The notes: generated by a model not told the origin, from the sequence alone. Counted from the stretch's first letter, positions 25,414-35,200 are shown. The stretch: 64,000 nucleotides of DNA from Sphaerochaeta sp032144095 (GCF_032144095.1 NZ_JAVSNJ010000004.1:94574-158573), one strand, 5' to 3'. Translations and numbers: made by a program.

Positions 25414-26703
25414 ATGAAAAGGATACAACTCCTGTCACTGTTTCTGCTCCTGCTATCGATGACACCCCTTGGCGCGGTTTCCATCACCCACCTCCACATG
25501 GGCTTGGGGAACGATTGGTACACCATGGGCCTGGGCGACAATCTGGACGACGGGCTCTCCTTCGGCGGCCATCTGATGGTAACCGCAAAGGATATAGCCT
25601 CGATCAAGGTCGATGCCCTGGGCTTTACCGACAGGCTCAGGACAGAGAGGCGATATGACCAGGTAAACATCAATGTATACACCCCTTTCTCCTTCACAGC
25701 AGATCCCTTTATCTTCATCTACACCCCCCTGATAGGGGTGAGTGTGGAGGGTAACCTAGGATTCGACACCATTCAGAATGGCCTCCACGAGAGGATAGAC
25801 CGCCCCAAACTGACGCTGGACTATGACAAGCAAGAGAGCACGGCCCATCTCAACCTAGGCTCGACAGCACAAATACTCTTTCCTTTCCGCTGGGTGAAGC
25901 TTGGCCTTGAACTCTCCTACCTCCATACCTTCGGGTGGGAGGATTCAACGCAGGCAGTTGGCCTCATCAAGCTGGGGGACTCACTGACCATCAAGGCTGG
26001 CTACTCCTTCATGCAGGATTTCGATGACGAGCCAGCACACTCAGAAATGGTCAAGCATTTCACAGGGCCCACCTACTCCTACTACTTTGACGGTGGGCTT
26101 GTCACCAACTCTTGGGTCTACCACCAGCAGAGTGGTTCCTCCTATGGGGTATTCGGCATAGATGTGATGCAGCTTTTCCAGCCCAAGACCTATGAGAGCT
26201 CTGAATTTGTCTACTCATTGGGAATCCTCTATGACATGCAAGGGCATCAGAACAGGCTGTTCTCCCTGGCCTTTGACCACTTCATCATACAGACCCGGCA
26301 TAAGAGCGGGCCCCTGTACAACGATATGGATAATCAGGAGAAGAGGATGACAGTCGCCTCATTGGTAGCTGGCTACCAGCAGCAGTGGCAGGCCACGCCG
26401 TTCATCTACCCCTACCTCAAGGGGCTGGGAGGATTCCAGCGGCTCAACCTCCAGGAACATTTCACCGAGGTAAAGATCGAGGAGATCAGGCCAACACTCT
26501 TGCTGGAACTTGGAGTGCGGTTTGGCAGGGATGGCCAGTGGGTAACCCAGAACAACAGCTATCGCCCCAGGCTGTCCGCGACCTTGCAGTATGTCTTCTG
26601 GACACAATCCATCAGGGAGAAAGATGCCTATTTCGCCCCGCATGTAGGGCCCTGGCTCTTTCTGGTCGGAATTGGCCTAGATATCGGCAACGACCCCCAT
26701 TGA
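25414..26703 (+). CDS. Exported beta-barrel-like protein, unknown
   Basis: A 429-residue protein with a clear signal peptide (MKRIQLLSLFLLLLSMTPLGA, cleavage about residue 22). The rest is rich in alternating aromatic strands and ends in YFAPHVGPWLFLVGIGLDIG, as in outer-membrane barrels. NDWYTMGLGDNLDDGLSFGG near the N terminus faintly recalls LpxR-type lipid A deacylases, but I cannot confirm their catalytic residues. GAAGGAG precedes the ATG, which lies 3 bases after the ABC-F stop. The 3' end overlaps the convergent protease gene by 27 bases. Confidence 0.6.
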   Translation: MKRIQLLSLFLLLLSMTPLGAVSITHLHMGLGNDWYTMGLGDNLDDGLSFGGHLMVTAKDIASIKVDALGFTDRLRTERRYDQVNINVYTPFSFTADPFIFIYTPLIGVSVEGNLGFDTIQNGLHERIDRPKLTLDYDKQESTAHLNLGSTAQILFPFRWVKLGLELSYLHTFGWEDSTQAVGLIKLGDSLTIKAGYSFMQDFDDEPAHSEMVKHFTGPTYSYYFDGGLVTNSWVYHQQSGSSYGVFGIDVMQLFQPKTYESSEFVYSLGILYDMQGHQNRLFSLAFDHFIIQTRHKSGPLYNDMDNQEKRMTVASLVAGYQQQWQATPFIYPYLKGLGGFQRLNLQEHFTEVKIEEIRPTLLLELGVRFGRDGQWVTQNNSYRPRLSATLQYVFWTQSIREKDAYFAPHVGPWLFLVGIGLDIGNDPH

Positions 26704-29355
26704 CCTAAGCTCTGTACCCAGAGCCTTTCCATCCAGACCAACGGTAAAACTGAAAGCCCCCCCTTCCACCCGATAGGAAAGGACCACAAACGGAGTCACC
26801 TCCACCCCGGTCCCCAGGACCATGGAGGCTGTGAGCCGGGCCGATGCGATGAGTTCCTTGTCCCACATCAGGGCCATACCATCATGGTAGAGGGCCGTTT
26901 GCAACGAGAGTGAGAGCCCAAGGCCTGTAAGCCCCCCATAGGGGATCGGCTGGTCGAGCAACCCAAGGGGAATGTGATACCGGACTGAAAGGAGGGCCTT
27001 TGCCTTCCCATCGAGGGCGATGGCTGAAAATCCCTCATAGGGGAGCACATCCTTACCCAGGCTCCCTTTGCTGATGGCCATTGCCTCCACCTCCGCCTCC
27101 ACCATCTGAGAAGAGGAGAACAGCCGGCCCTGATAGGCCATACCCCCCATGACACGAAGGCGGTCAGGGGCCAGGAAGTTGTAGGCAAGGGCCTGCATCC
27201 CCAGTGAGACAGAGCCATGGGAGGACCCAAAGAAATCCTTGGGCATGCTTCTTTCCTGCCACTGGTAGCCAAGGGAGGAGGAGAGCCCATAGGCAGATTC
27301 CGACTGCCCCATCACAAACTGGAGTCCTGTCCCCAGGGAAAGCAGGGAAGAACCATGGATAGAGGCTGAGTACCATAAGGGCAAGGAGAGGTTCACTGAG
27401 GCCCTACGTAGCTCCAGCAACGAGATATTCACACCAAGCGAATAGGATCCAGGGCTGTAGAGGTAGTCAAGGTTGGCAAGCAGCCTCCCCTCCTGGAGAT
27501 CCCACCCCGCCTGGCCTGTTAGTTGGTGCCTCCTGAGCAGGCTCTGGCTATGGAAATACAATCCGGGTTGCAGGGAGCTTTCCGTGGCAAACGGAAAGGG
27601 AATGACCAGATTGAGACGTAGGAGGTCTGCATAGGGCCTAGAGGGATAGTCCACTAGTGCAGCGGCTGGGGGAGCAGGCTCGCTTTCTTGCATCCTGATG
27701 GGAGTGCCATGTACCATAGCCATGGGAACAGACTGTACCCCATACCCCTTTGCCGTATAGGTCTCGTAGAGAAGGGTATCCCCCTCCATTCGGGCAGCGA
27801 GCACCCCTTGGGGATCTTCCAGCAGTTTCTCCACCTCCCCTGTGGAAAAGTCATACCGGTAGAGAGCCATCCCCAGCTCATTGTCCGAAACAAAGAGCAA
27901 GGATTCATCGTCGACAAACCTAGGGGAGCGTATCTCGCTTCTTGTTGGACCGACCAGAACAAAGGCCTTTCCGTCCTTGCCGATGGAGAGCAGCGAGGAG
28001 TTACCCCCACCAATCTCCACCACTACGATATGGGCCTTGTCAGGAGAGATCTGGGGTTCGTACACACTTGCATGGGGGTTTTCATAGAGGAGGGAGGTCT
28101 CTCCGCTTCTCTGGTCGACCTGCACAAGGAGATACCTGTCACCCTTCTGCTCGATGGCAACCAGAAGAGTCCCATCCTCGCTGAGAGCTGGGTGGGAGAG
28201 CATCTTGCCTTGGGTGATGCGCAAGAACCTCTCCAGGGAAAAATCATAGAGCATGAGGTCGCTGTATCCATCAGAGGCAAGGGGAAGGGAGTGGGAGCTG
28301 AACGAATCAGCCCACACGAAGGAGAAGACAGCCTTGCTGAAAGTCAGGGAGATCGATTCCCTGTCGACATGGCCCAGATCCTCTACCGTATCGAATGACC
28401 CATCCTCATTGTACCTGATAAGCTCCCCCCCCCTTTCCAGGGAATAGGAGTACCCCACCAATCCAAGCTCTGTCCGGATAGGAAGGTAGTGGTCCCCTAC
28501 CCTGGATGGCGAAATACGGGTCCCTAGGGAGGGAATGGCTGGGATTTCCGCCTTTCGCTCTGCAACTGCCAAGGAGAAGAGGGCCTTTGGGGAGAGGCCT
28601 GTCTCTTTCCTGAGGGCACCGTTCAGGCCAAGGAAGGGAAACCATGCGTAGGTGGCGTTTGCCCTGGCAAAGCTCTCCCTTCCGTAGTGGCGAACCAGGT
28701 AGTCAACCATAAGGTAGCCAGTGGTGTAGATCCTGCCGTTGGGAGGAAAGGCCGAGTTGTACCGGCCTTGGCTGAGGGTCCAGAGGGAATCCTCCACCAT
28801 GGGGGAGCTCCAGGAAAGGGTGAAGAGGGCCTCATCACCCCGACCGCCGGAAGCGAAGGCCGATTCTGCATAGGTGGAGATTCCTTCGACCCACCACCCA
28901 GGCATGAGGACGGTGTTCAAGGCTGGCACCTCAGGGCCAAAGAAACGCAGGTATTTGGCAACTCCCACCGGGGAGGTGAGGTGCAGGTAGTGGGTCAGCT
29001 CATGGGTATAGAGGCTCCTCAGCCAGGAAGAGGAACGCGAACCGAGGAACCGGTCAACAGGACTGGTAAGATAGAGGGTGATGGAGGCGGGAAATGGGGA
29101 GAACATACCATTCGCCCATGCTGGCCTGCCTGCCAGGATGACCGGGACCCTCTCTTTGGGAAGGTGGTCGAGCATCTGGGCAAGGGAGAGGAGGACCTCA
29201 TCGGCAAAGGAGGCCAAACTCTGGGCCTGGTCCACATCCTCCTGTGCAAAGATGATGGTGGTATATTCGGTCTCAATCCTATTCCAGGGGCCTGCGGAAA
29301 GGGAAGGTCCCAAAAAGAGGAGAGACAGCAGGATAGGGAGCACTCTTCTCACCAT
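26677..29355 (-). CDS. Exported zinc metalloprotease with beta-propeller and barrel-like tail
   Basis: An 892-residue protein with a signal peptide ending near SLSAG. Residues 118-122 are HELTH and Glu157 sits in WWVEGISTY, a gluzincin (peptidase MA-like) zinc site. About residues 280-560 contain WD40/PD40-like repeats (SHPALSEDGTLLVAIEQKGD, YEPQISPDKAHIVVVEIGGG). The last 300 residues are strand-rich (SLGVNISLLELRRASVNLSL) and could form an outer-membrane barrel. It probably works at the cell surface or in the periplasm. AAAGGAG lies before the ATG. Confidence 0.75.
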   Translation of the reverse strand: MVRRVLPILLSLLFLGPSLSAGPWNRIETEYTTIIFAQEDVDQAQSLASFADEVLLSLAQMLDHLPKERVPVILAGRPAWANGMFSPFPASITLYLTSPVDRFLGSRSSSWLRSLYTHELTHYLHLTSPVGVAKYLRFFGPEVPALNTVLMPGWWVEGISTYAESAFASGGRGDEALFTLSWSSPMVEDSLWTLSQGRYNSAFPPNGRIYTTGYLMVDYLVRHYGRESFARANATYAWFPFLGLNGALRKETGLSPKALFSLAVAERKAEIPAIPSLGTRISPSRVGDHYLPIRTELGLVGYSYSLERGGELIRYNEDGSFDTVEDLGHVDRESISLTFSKAVFSFVWADSFSSHSLPLASDGYSDLMLYDFSLERFLRITQGKMLSHPALSEDGTLLVAIEQKGDRYLLVQVDQRSGETSLLYENPHASVYEPQISPDKAHIVVVEIGGGNSSLLSIGKDGKAFVLVGPTRSEIRSPRFVDDESLLFVSDNELGMALYRYDFSTGEVEKLLEDPQGVLAARMEGDTLLYETYTAKGYGVQSVPMAMVHGTPIRMQESEPAPPAAALVDYPSRPYADLLRLNLVIPFPFATESSLQPGLYFHSQSLLRRHQLTGQAGWDLQEGRLLANLDYLYSPGSYSLGVNISLLELRRASVNLSLPLWYSASIHGSSLLSLGTGLQFVMGQSESAYGLSSSLGYQWQERSMPKDFFGSSHGSVSLGMQALAYNFLAPDRLRVMGGMAYQGRLFSSSQMVEAEVEAMAISKGSLGKDVLPYEGFSAIALDGKAKALLSVRYHIPLGLLDQPIPYGGLTGLGLSLSLQTALYHDGMALMWDKELIASARLTASMVLGTGVEVTPFVVLSYRVEGGAFSFTVGLDGKALGTELRSMGVVADI

Positions 29356-29483
29356 TTCGTCTCCTTTCCCCTCACTCTATACCACCGCAGCCAATTTGTA
29401 AGCATCTTGAGGGGTTTCCTGTGCGATCTCCTATAGAGGAAGATAGGGAAACCGGCTTTCCTATTCAGCGAGGCTAAGAACGA

Positions 29484-29511
29484 GAAACACCTGCCTCGCA
29501 AAAGACAGGTG
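29484..29511 (-). terminator. Probable terminator of aminotransferase gene
   Basis: Minus-strand CACCTGTC (29504-29511) pairs with GGCAGGTG (29488-29495) with one G-T pair, followed by TTTCTC. It lies about 30 bases past the aminotransferase stop codon. Confidence 0.5.
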
Positions 29512-29542
29512 CATTCCGATGGTCTTTGTTTGGGAAAAGGGC

Positions 29543-30568
29543 CTAGGCTATCTCGTGGATCCACCCCTCAGGGGCCTCGATCCTACCCATCTGAATCCCC
29601 GTGAGGGTGTCGTAGAGCTTCTGGGTAACCGGGCCCATGGTGTCCATTCCGCTAGGCATGTTGATGACTCCCTCTGCTGTCGTGATGGACCCGATGGGGG
29701 AGATGACCGCAGCAGTACCGCACAGTCCGCCCTCCTTGAAGGATGCTACCTCGGTGAGGAGGATATCCCGCTCTTCCGTCTCCAGGTTGAGATAGTGCTC
29801 GGCTACATACATCAACGAACGGCGGGTGATGGAAGGCAGGATCGTCGGACTCTTGGGGGTGATGACCTTGTTGTCCGCTGTGATGAAGATGAAGTTGGCT
29901 CCCCCTGTCTCCTCTACCTTGGTCCGGGTCGCGGCATCGAGGAAGAGGTTCTCGGCAAATCCCTGTTTCTTGGCCTCATAGCCTGCATAGAGGCTCATGG
30001 CATAGTTCAGCCCTGCCTTGATGTGGCCAGTCCCTTGGGGAGCTGCACGGTCATATTCGCTTACCATCAGCTTTAGGGGTTTGACCCCGCCCTTGAAGTA
30101 GGGGCCTACCGGGGTGCAGAACATCCTGAAGGTATATTCAGGTGAGGGTGCTACCCCAATGACAGGACCACTGCCAAACAGGAAAGGTCGGATATAGAGG
30201 GTTGCCCCGCTGCCATAGGGGGGAACATAGGCGAGGTTGGCCTTCACTACCTGATCGAGGGCATCAATGAACCGTCCTTCATCAAAGGAGGGCATCATCA
30301 GCCTCTTTGCAGTGTCGCTCATGCGCTTGGCATTCAGGTCAGGGCGAAACGCCACGACCCTGTTGTCTGCTGTGGTATAGGCTTTCAGGCCCTCAAAACA
30401 GGTCTGGGCATACTGGAGAACCCCTGCACTCTCGCTGATGGTTACCTCAGCATCAGAGACCATGGCCCCTTCATCCCAGACTCCCGCTTTCCAGTGGGAA
30501 ACATATCGGCTGTCAGTCTTGGTATAGGCAAACCCAAGGCTTCCCCAATCGATGTTTTTCTTCTCCAT
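29543..30568 (-). CDS. ilvE: Branched-chain amino acid aminotransferase
   Basis: A 341-residue class IV PLP aminotransferase. The catalytic lysine lies in GHIKAGLNYAMSLYAG; ENLFLDAATRTKVEETGGANFIF and the phosphate-binding SITRRSLMYVA region follow. Length and motifs fit the longer BCAT type that interconverts leucine, isoleucine and valine with their 2-oxo acids. I use the ATG at 30568, preceded by AAGGA, rather than an upstream in-frame start. It stands alone, with a hairpin downstream. Confidence 0.9.
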   Translation of the reverse strand: MEKKNIDWGSLGFAYTKTDSRYVSHWKAGVWDEGAMVSDAEVTISESAGVLQYAQTCFEGLKAYTTADNRVVAFRPDLNAKRMSDTAKRLMMPSFDEGRFIDALDQVVKANLAYVPPYGSGATLYIRPFLFGSGPVIGVAPSPEYTFRMFCTPVGPYFKGGVKPLKLMVSEYDRAAPQGTGHIKAGLNYAMSLYAGYEAKKQGFAENLFLDAATRTKVEETGGANFIFITADNKVITPKSPTILPSITRRSLMYVAEHYLNLETEERDILLTEVASFKEGGLCGTAAVISPIGSITTAEGVINMPSGMDTMGPVTQKLYDTLTGIQMGRIEAPEGWIHEIA

Positions 30569-30679
30569 ACCTACATCCTTCTGGCCAGAGGTGACCATAT
30601 CGCAAGAACATTTTGAAGGAGTGTACCATCAACATATGCAGTAAGTCTATTTATATGCAGAAAAAATGCATAAAATATC

Positions 30680-33600
30680 CTACATGGGCAGGTATTTCTG
30701 CTCAAAGCTGCTGATGGACAGCGGTTTGTCAAAGAAATAGCCCTGGATCATATCACAGCCCATAGCTTTCATCAGGTCAAACTGGGCCTCTGTCTCCACA
30801 CCTTCGGCCACCGTCTTGACCCCCAGGTTTTTGCAGATGTTGATGAATCCATCAACAAATACCTGGCCTTTCTTGCTTGAGGACATGGAATCGATCAGGC
30901 TCTTGTCCAGTTTCAGGACCCCAAGGGGAAGCGAGGTGAGGGTGCTGAGGTTGCTGTATTCCGAACCAAAGTCATCAATGCATACACAGTATCCTGCCTG
31001 GTCGATATCCTCGACCACCTTCTTTACCAGATTCCTATCCAGAGCCCCGAAACTTTCGGTGATCTCAATCTCCACAAACCGGCTCTCCACACTGTTGCGG
31101 CTGCGGATCTCCTCCATCAGGGGTATCAGGTTTTCGTCGAGCAGGGTGAGACGGGAGAAATTGAGCGAGATGGGCAGGAGCCTTTCCCCACCCTCCTTCC
31201 ATCGTTTCAGGGTCTTGCACACCTCTTCAAACACAAAAAGGTCGATGTATTTTATCAGGCCATCCTGTTCCAGTTGGGGAATGAACTTCGAGGGCGATGT
31301 CAATCCATGGGAGGGGTGCAGATGACGGATGAGTGCTTCAGATCCACAGACGGCCCTGGTCGTGCTGCAAAATTTGGGTTGGAGATAGACAAGATACTCC
31401 CCTCTCTGGATCGAGGATGTCAGATCATCGAATGCCTGGTAGTGCTCACGTGGATTGGAGAGGTCCAGGGCATTTTTCCTGTTGGCCTCCAGTTCCATTG
31501 AAGCCTGGTTGTAGAGCACGGTAATCTGCATATTCTTTTCGGACCATGCCTGGGCTATCGTTGTCATACGTGGGTAGTTCTGGCTCAGGTCGCTGGCTAG
31601 CCGTTCTACCTTATGGCAAAACCCCTTATAGGTGATGTCATGGCGAATGGCTAGGAATTCATGGCTGGAGATGCGAAAGATATGCCCTTTGGGGAAGTAC
31701 TGCTTCAGAAGCTGGGCAACCAGAGCTATGATCTTGTTTGCATACTCCTTGCCATGGTGCTTGTTGATCTCCTTGAGGTCGTTGACATCCACAATGGCAA
31801 GGGCAATTGAGGAGAGGCTATCCTCCACAAGGGTGGAGATGTACTGGTTGTATCCATGGAAATTCTTCAGCCCCGTCACGCTGTCATGGTAGACAAGGTA
31901 CTCCTGCCGTTCGAACAGTCGGCGCTTGGTCATCTCACTACTGATAAGTTGGACAGAGTGTGCCAATACGGAGAAATCGTCCGACGAAGGGTCGAGCACA
32001 ACAAGATAGCATCGTTGCATGCCCCACACCTGGAGGTTTCCTACCAGAAGGGTGGATCCATCGAGACAAGGAAACTCCCGATCCAAATCCGGAACCGCTA
32101 GTTTCTTCACCTCCTGCTTTTCAAAAAGCGTGAGGAAGGGGTCGTATGGCAACGACGGCAATGGGCCAGATGACGGGCCCGGTTCCCAATTTGCAGCAAC
32201 TTCCAGGGCCCCTCCCTTCTCTTGGGTCAAGAGGCAGACACGTCTGCTTGCATAGTAGAGGCCGACCTGTGACAATACCAGAGGCATGGTCGAGCTCAAA
32301 TCATCGCTGGAGAGGGTTGCATCCATGCATCCGAGCACAACCCCTTGCGCATGGGAATCCAGGAGGTTGAGGGGCCGTACCGTATCGGGGTTTTCCTCAT
32401 CCTCCCATGCATAGGCGACCACCTGGTTTCGCCCTCGCTCATGGGCCTTGTCCAAGGCCAAGGAAGCCTCTTCAAGCAACAGTGCGCAAGAGCTATCCTC
32501 ACGATACCTTCCGGTGGTAAATCCAAGAAAGGTGTTGAGGTTCTGCACGATGGGGACATAGAGGGAGGCGTTGGTCAGCATGTTTGCCAACCGTGCCAAC
32601 TTGATCCTCATCTGGACCTTGTTGACCACCTTCTCGAAGAAAAGGGCAAAATGGTTGAAATCAAGCCGACCCACAATGCACCTTTCATTGAGCCCCAGGC
32701 GAAATACCTGGGAAATGAGTGAGAACAAGGTGAGGCTCTGGGCCCCTATGCCTTGCAGTTCGATGATGGCCAGAGCGTAGGAATCTATACCCTCTTCCCC
32801 CCCTATTTTCAGGGAGAGGTCTACCATCTGGAAAAAAGTGGGCCTGTCATAGAAGCCGCTTGCAGGATCGCGGGTTGCCTTCCCCGCCAGGCTCAGTTCG
32901 ATCCTCTTCTTGCCAGTAATGTAGCGTGAAGTACCCAAGGCAAGGAGATGGTGGTTTTCCTGTTCGCGGTGCAACAACATCCTGCTCTCGAACCAGAGGA
33001 TGTTCCCTCCTTCATCAAAGGACCGGTATTCCAGGCTACGCTCACTTTGGCCTCCCTCATAGGCAGCAAGAAGTGCATCCGGGCTGAACTTCTGGGCAAA
33101 GAGCTGCTTGTCCTCATCGAAGGCTATGGAATTGATAATCGAATCGAATACTTCTGAGTAGGTCTTTTGGCTGTAGTGTTCGTCTCCACCACCCCTGTCG
33201 TTGTTCCTCGTATAGAAGAGGGAGTCTTCCGTAAGGTCTGCCTTGACAACCCGCTGCAAGGGCAGCAGTTCATTGTCCTTGAGATGGTCCTCAAAAAACT
33301 GGAACCGGAGCCGTTTGGTGTAGGAGGATATGTCCTGCTCAACGGCAAAGGCGACGGAACCACTCTTATGGTATTGCACAGAGACATACCTGCCATCGTC
33401 CTCAAGATAGAAAGTCGCCGAACAGGTGTTCTGTCCTGCATGAAGCAGGGCATGCAGGCCTTCCAGATGGTTCAGGTATGTTGGGGGAGCCTGAAATCCC
33501 ATGAGGGACCGGGAGGCAAGGTCATACTGCCAGACCCGCATCCCATTGGTCTGCAGGGCCTTTCGGTAGGTGTATAGGGTGGTATTTTCAGGCAAAGGGG

Positions 33601-34129
33601 AGCAGAAACCAGCATGGGGATTGGCAAAGAAGAGCAAATTGGTCTGCTCATCATAGAGGTATCCTAGCTGGGGCAACGAGGTGAATCGGGGCCCTACACC
33701 ACAAAGGTCATTGGAGTATTCAGAAGCAAAGGCATCTCTTTGCAAGCCAAGCAGCTCATAGAAACGGTCATTGGCCCATTGTAGGACAGTGCCCCCTGAA
33801 AAACGAAAAAGACCGAGCTGGTGCAGGTCGGTCCCTAGCGAGCATGTTACAAAGGGAATCCTGTCAAGGCAAACAGACCAGCTCTTCCCCTGTTTTTGCG
33901 CTGAAAGGATGCACGGTATCCCATATACCTGCACCAGTTGGGTCTCAGAAAGATGGGGGTCCTTTGGTTGGGAGATGAGCCTGGCCAGGGACTTAAGGTA
34001 GACCTCTTCAAACAACGCCCTTGCACAGTCAAGAAAGGAGAGCAGGTCATCACTCCCATCACTAACCGTCCATAAGGCATCGTCCAGGCAATAAAACTCT
34101 ACGTGATGGCTTTGAGAAGAATACATCAT
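30680..34129 (-). CDS. Large cytosolic EAL protein with two degenerate GGDEF-like domains
   Basis: About 1149 residues with no membrane segment. The first 400 contain PAS-like sensing regions. A GGDEF-like domain with GRLDFNHF replaces the signature near residue 493; a GAF-like stretch follows. A second GGDEF-like domain carries SSHEF near residue 819. The EAL domain (about 885-1145) retains SEALIR, the LNFS asparagine, EITES, DDFGS, KLDKS, AEGVET and QGYFF, so c-di-GMP hydrolysis is likely. I start at the ATG at 34129 (GGGAG upstream); a GTG at 34168 is possible. No partner gene is adjacent. Confidence 0.82.
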   Translation of the reverse strand: MMYSSQSHHVEFYCLDDALWTVSDGSDDLLSFLDCARALFEEVYLKSLARLISQPKDPHLSETQLVQVYGIPCILSAQKQGKSWSVCLDRIPFVTCSLGTDLHQLGLFRFSGGTVLQWANDRFYELLGLQRDAFASEYSNDLCGVGPRFTSLPQLGYLYDEQTNLLFFANPHAGFCSPLPENTTLYTYRKALQTNGMRVWQYDLASRSLMGFQAPPTYLNHLEGLHALLHAGQNTCSATFYLEDDGRYVSVQYHKSGSVAFAVEQDISSYTKRLRFQFFEDHLKDNELLPLQRVVKADLTEDSLFYTRNNDRGGGDEHYSQKTYSEVFDSIINSIAFDEDKQLFAQKFSPDALLAAYEGGQSERSLEYRSFDEGGNILWFESRMLLHREQENHHLLALGTSRYITGKKRIELSLAGKATRDPASGFYDRPTFFQMVDLSLKIGGEEGIDSYALAIIELQGIGAQSLTLFSLISQVFRLGLNERCIVGRLDFNHFALFFEKVVNKVQMRIKLARLANMLTNASLYVPIVQNLNTFLGFTTGRYREDSSCALLLEEASLALDKAHERGRNQVVAYAWEDEENPDTVRPLNLLDSHAQGVVLGCMDATLSSDDLSSTMPLVLSQVGLYYASRRVCLLTQEKGGALEVAANWEPGPSSGPLPSLPYDPFLTLFEKQEVKKLAVPDLDREFPCLDGSTLLVGNLQVWGMQRCYLVVLDPSSDDFSVLAHSVQLISSEMTKRRLFERQEYLVYHDSVTGLKNFHGYNQYISTLVEDSLSSIALAIVDVNDLKEINKHHGKEYANKIIALVAQLLKQYFPKGHIFRISSHEFLAIRHDITYKGFCHKVERLASDLSQNYPRMTTIAQAWSEKNMQITVLYNQASMELEANRKNALDLSNPREHYQAFDDLTSSIQRGEYLVYLQPKFCSTTRAVCGSEALIRHLHPSHGLTSPSKFIPQLEQDGLIKYIDLFVFEEVCKTLKRWKEGGERLLPISLNFSRLTLLDENLIPLMEEIRSRNSVESRFVEIEITESFGALDRNLVKKVVEDIDQAGYCVCIDDFGSEYSNLSTLTSLPLGVLKLDKSLIDSMSSSKKGQVFVDGFINICKNLGVKTVAEGVETEAQFDLMKAMGCDMIQGYFFDKPLSISSFEQKYLPM

Positions 34130-34194
34130 CCCTAACGAACTCCCTGATCTAGCACGGTTGGCCAACACCCATTTGTATGCTTAAAGCCATTGAT

Positions 34195-34223
34195 ATAGTA
34201 ACATGAAAAAATTGAATTATCAA
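34195..34223 (-). promoter_or_regulatory. Promoter of the large EAL gene
   Basis: Minus-strand TTGATA (34218-34223) and TACTAT (34195-34200), 17 bases apart. The predicted start near 34188 leaves a leader of about 58 bases before the ATG at 34129. Confidence 0.6.
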
Positions 34224-34321
34224 AGGAATATACCCAAAACTGGGGGCATTTTTCACGGTGGGCACAAAAACCCTACCAGGAGAGGAGTGAGGTGGTACGG
34301 CTTAGCGCGGAGAAACACACC

Positions 34322-34546
34322 CTATAGGTAGACCACCAATGCAAAAATGGCATGTATCGTTGCAAGGCCTAGGGTGAGATAGGCAAACCGGAAGTGGAAC
34401 CGGATGTGGATCTTCACGATCTTGCGCCGGGTAAGGATGGTGATGAGGGCCGTGGTGACCAGGGATAGGTAGCTCAGGATTCCCAGGTATCCGATAAGGG
34501 GAAAGCCCAACAGCTGACGATAGGCGAGATCTTGCAGATAGTTCAT
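34322..34546 (-). CDS. 74-residue two-helix membrane protein with b561-like histidines
   Basis: A 74-residue protein from the ATG at 34546 (TAGGAG 5 bases upstream). Two membrane helices lie at about 16-39 and 53-73, joined by a basic loop (TRRKIVKIHIRFHFRF). Histidines occur at 47, 51 and 65; His51 and His65 are 14 apart on one helix, the spacing of haem-ligand pairs in ferric-reductase and cytochrome b561 helices. A homodimer could hold haem. Divergently beside it is a secreted DOMON protein. I do not recognise the family; haem binding is inference. Confidence 0.55.
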   Translation of the reverse strand: MNYLQDLAYRQLLGFPLIGYLGILSYLSLVTTALITILTRRKIVKIHIRFHFRFAYLTLGLATIHAIFALVVYL

Positions 34547-34691
34547 GGACACTCCTAGCCAAAGGCAGCACAATCAGATTTTCTAGGGGGGGCTCGTCCT
34601 TGCTTTGGCGTCTATCCTATAGTATCAATAGAGTGCTATGCACCGCAACAAAAAAAGCTGGGTGCAGATTTAGCAAGCGAGGAGACAGCCA

Positions 34692-35198
34692 ATGGACAAG
34701 GCTCTTAAGCATTTTTTCCTTTTGACAATACTCTTTTTCTGCTCGGTTTCCCTCTTTGCGGAAAACAGGGCAGAGTTTGGGACCGACTGGTCGTTCTCCT
34801 GGGCCTTCAAGGACGAGGAGATCGAGTTCACCATGACGGCCCCCACCACTGGCTGGATGGCCCTGGGCTTCAATCCGACACGGAGGATGAAGGATGCCGA
34901 TTACATCCTTGCGTTCGTGGAGAACGGGCAGGTCTATCTCAGCGATGAGTTTGGCACCGGTCTTACGACCCACCGTAGCGATGTCACCCTTGGAGGAGAG
35001 GATTCCGCAAGGGCAATCTCTTTTCTGGAGGAGAAGAACAGGACCACCATCACCTTCTCCCTTGCCCGGGACTCAAAGGACTTGTACGATGCAACCTTCG
35101 TCCCAGGGGAGAAATGTACGGTGATAGCGGCCTACGCAACAAGCAAGAACCTCTCAACCAAACATAGGAAGCGGGATTCGGTGGACATTATCCTCTGA
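34692..35198 (+). CDS. Secreted DOMON-domain protein
   Basis: A 168-residue protein with a signal peptide (FFLLTILFFCSVSLFA, cleavage before ENRAEFG). The mature part is a single DOMON domain: IEFTMTAPTTGWMALGFNP, MKDADYILAFVENGQVYLSDEF and an ITFSLARDSKDLYD strand. DOMON domains bind haem or sugars outside the membrane, often with cytochrome b561-type partners. GAGGAG lies 7 bases before the ATG. It ends 2 bases from the convergent isomerase gene. Confidence 0.8.
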   Translation: MDKALKHFFLLTILFFCSVSLFAENRAEFGTDWSFSWAFKDEEIEFTMTAPTTGWMALGFNPTRRMKDADYILAFVENGQVYLSDEFGTGLTTHRSDVTLGGEDSARAISFLEEKNRTTITFSLARDSKDLYDATFVPGEKCTVIAAYATSKNLSTKHRKRDSVDIIL

Positions 35199-35200
35199 TG

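Noticed and set aside
29543..30598. Upstream start of the aminotransferase at 30598
   Set aside because: The ATG at 30568 has AAGGA at good spacing and gives the normal family N terminus.
30630..30680. Repeated ATATGCAG and ATGCAT motifs upstream of ilvE as a promoter/operator
   Set aside because: No -35/-10 pair with acceptable spacing; the repeats are short and in AT-rich DNA.
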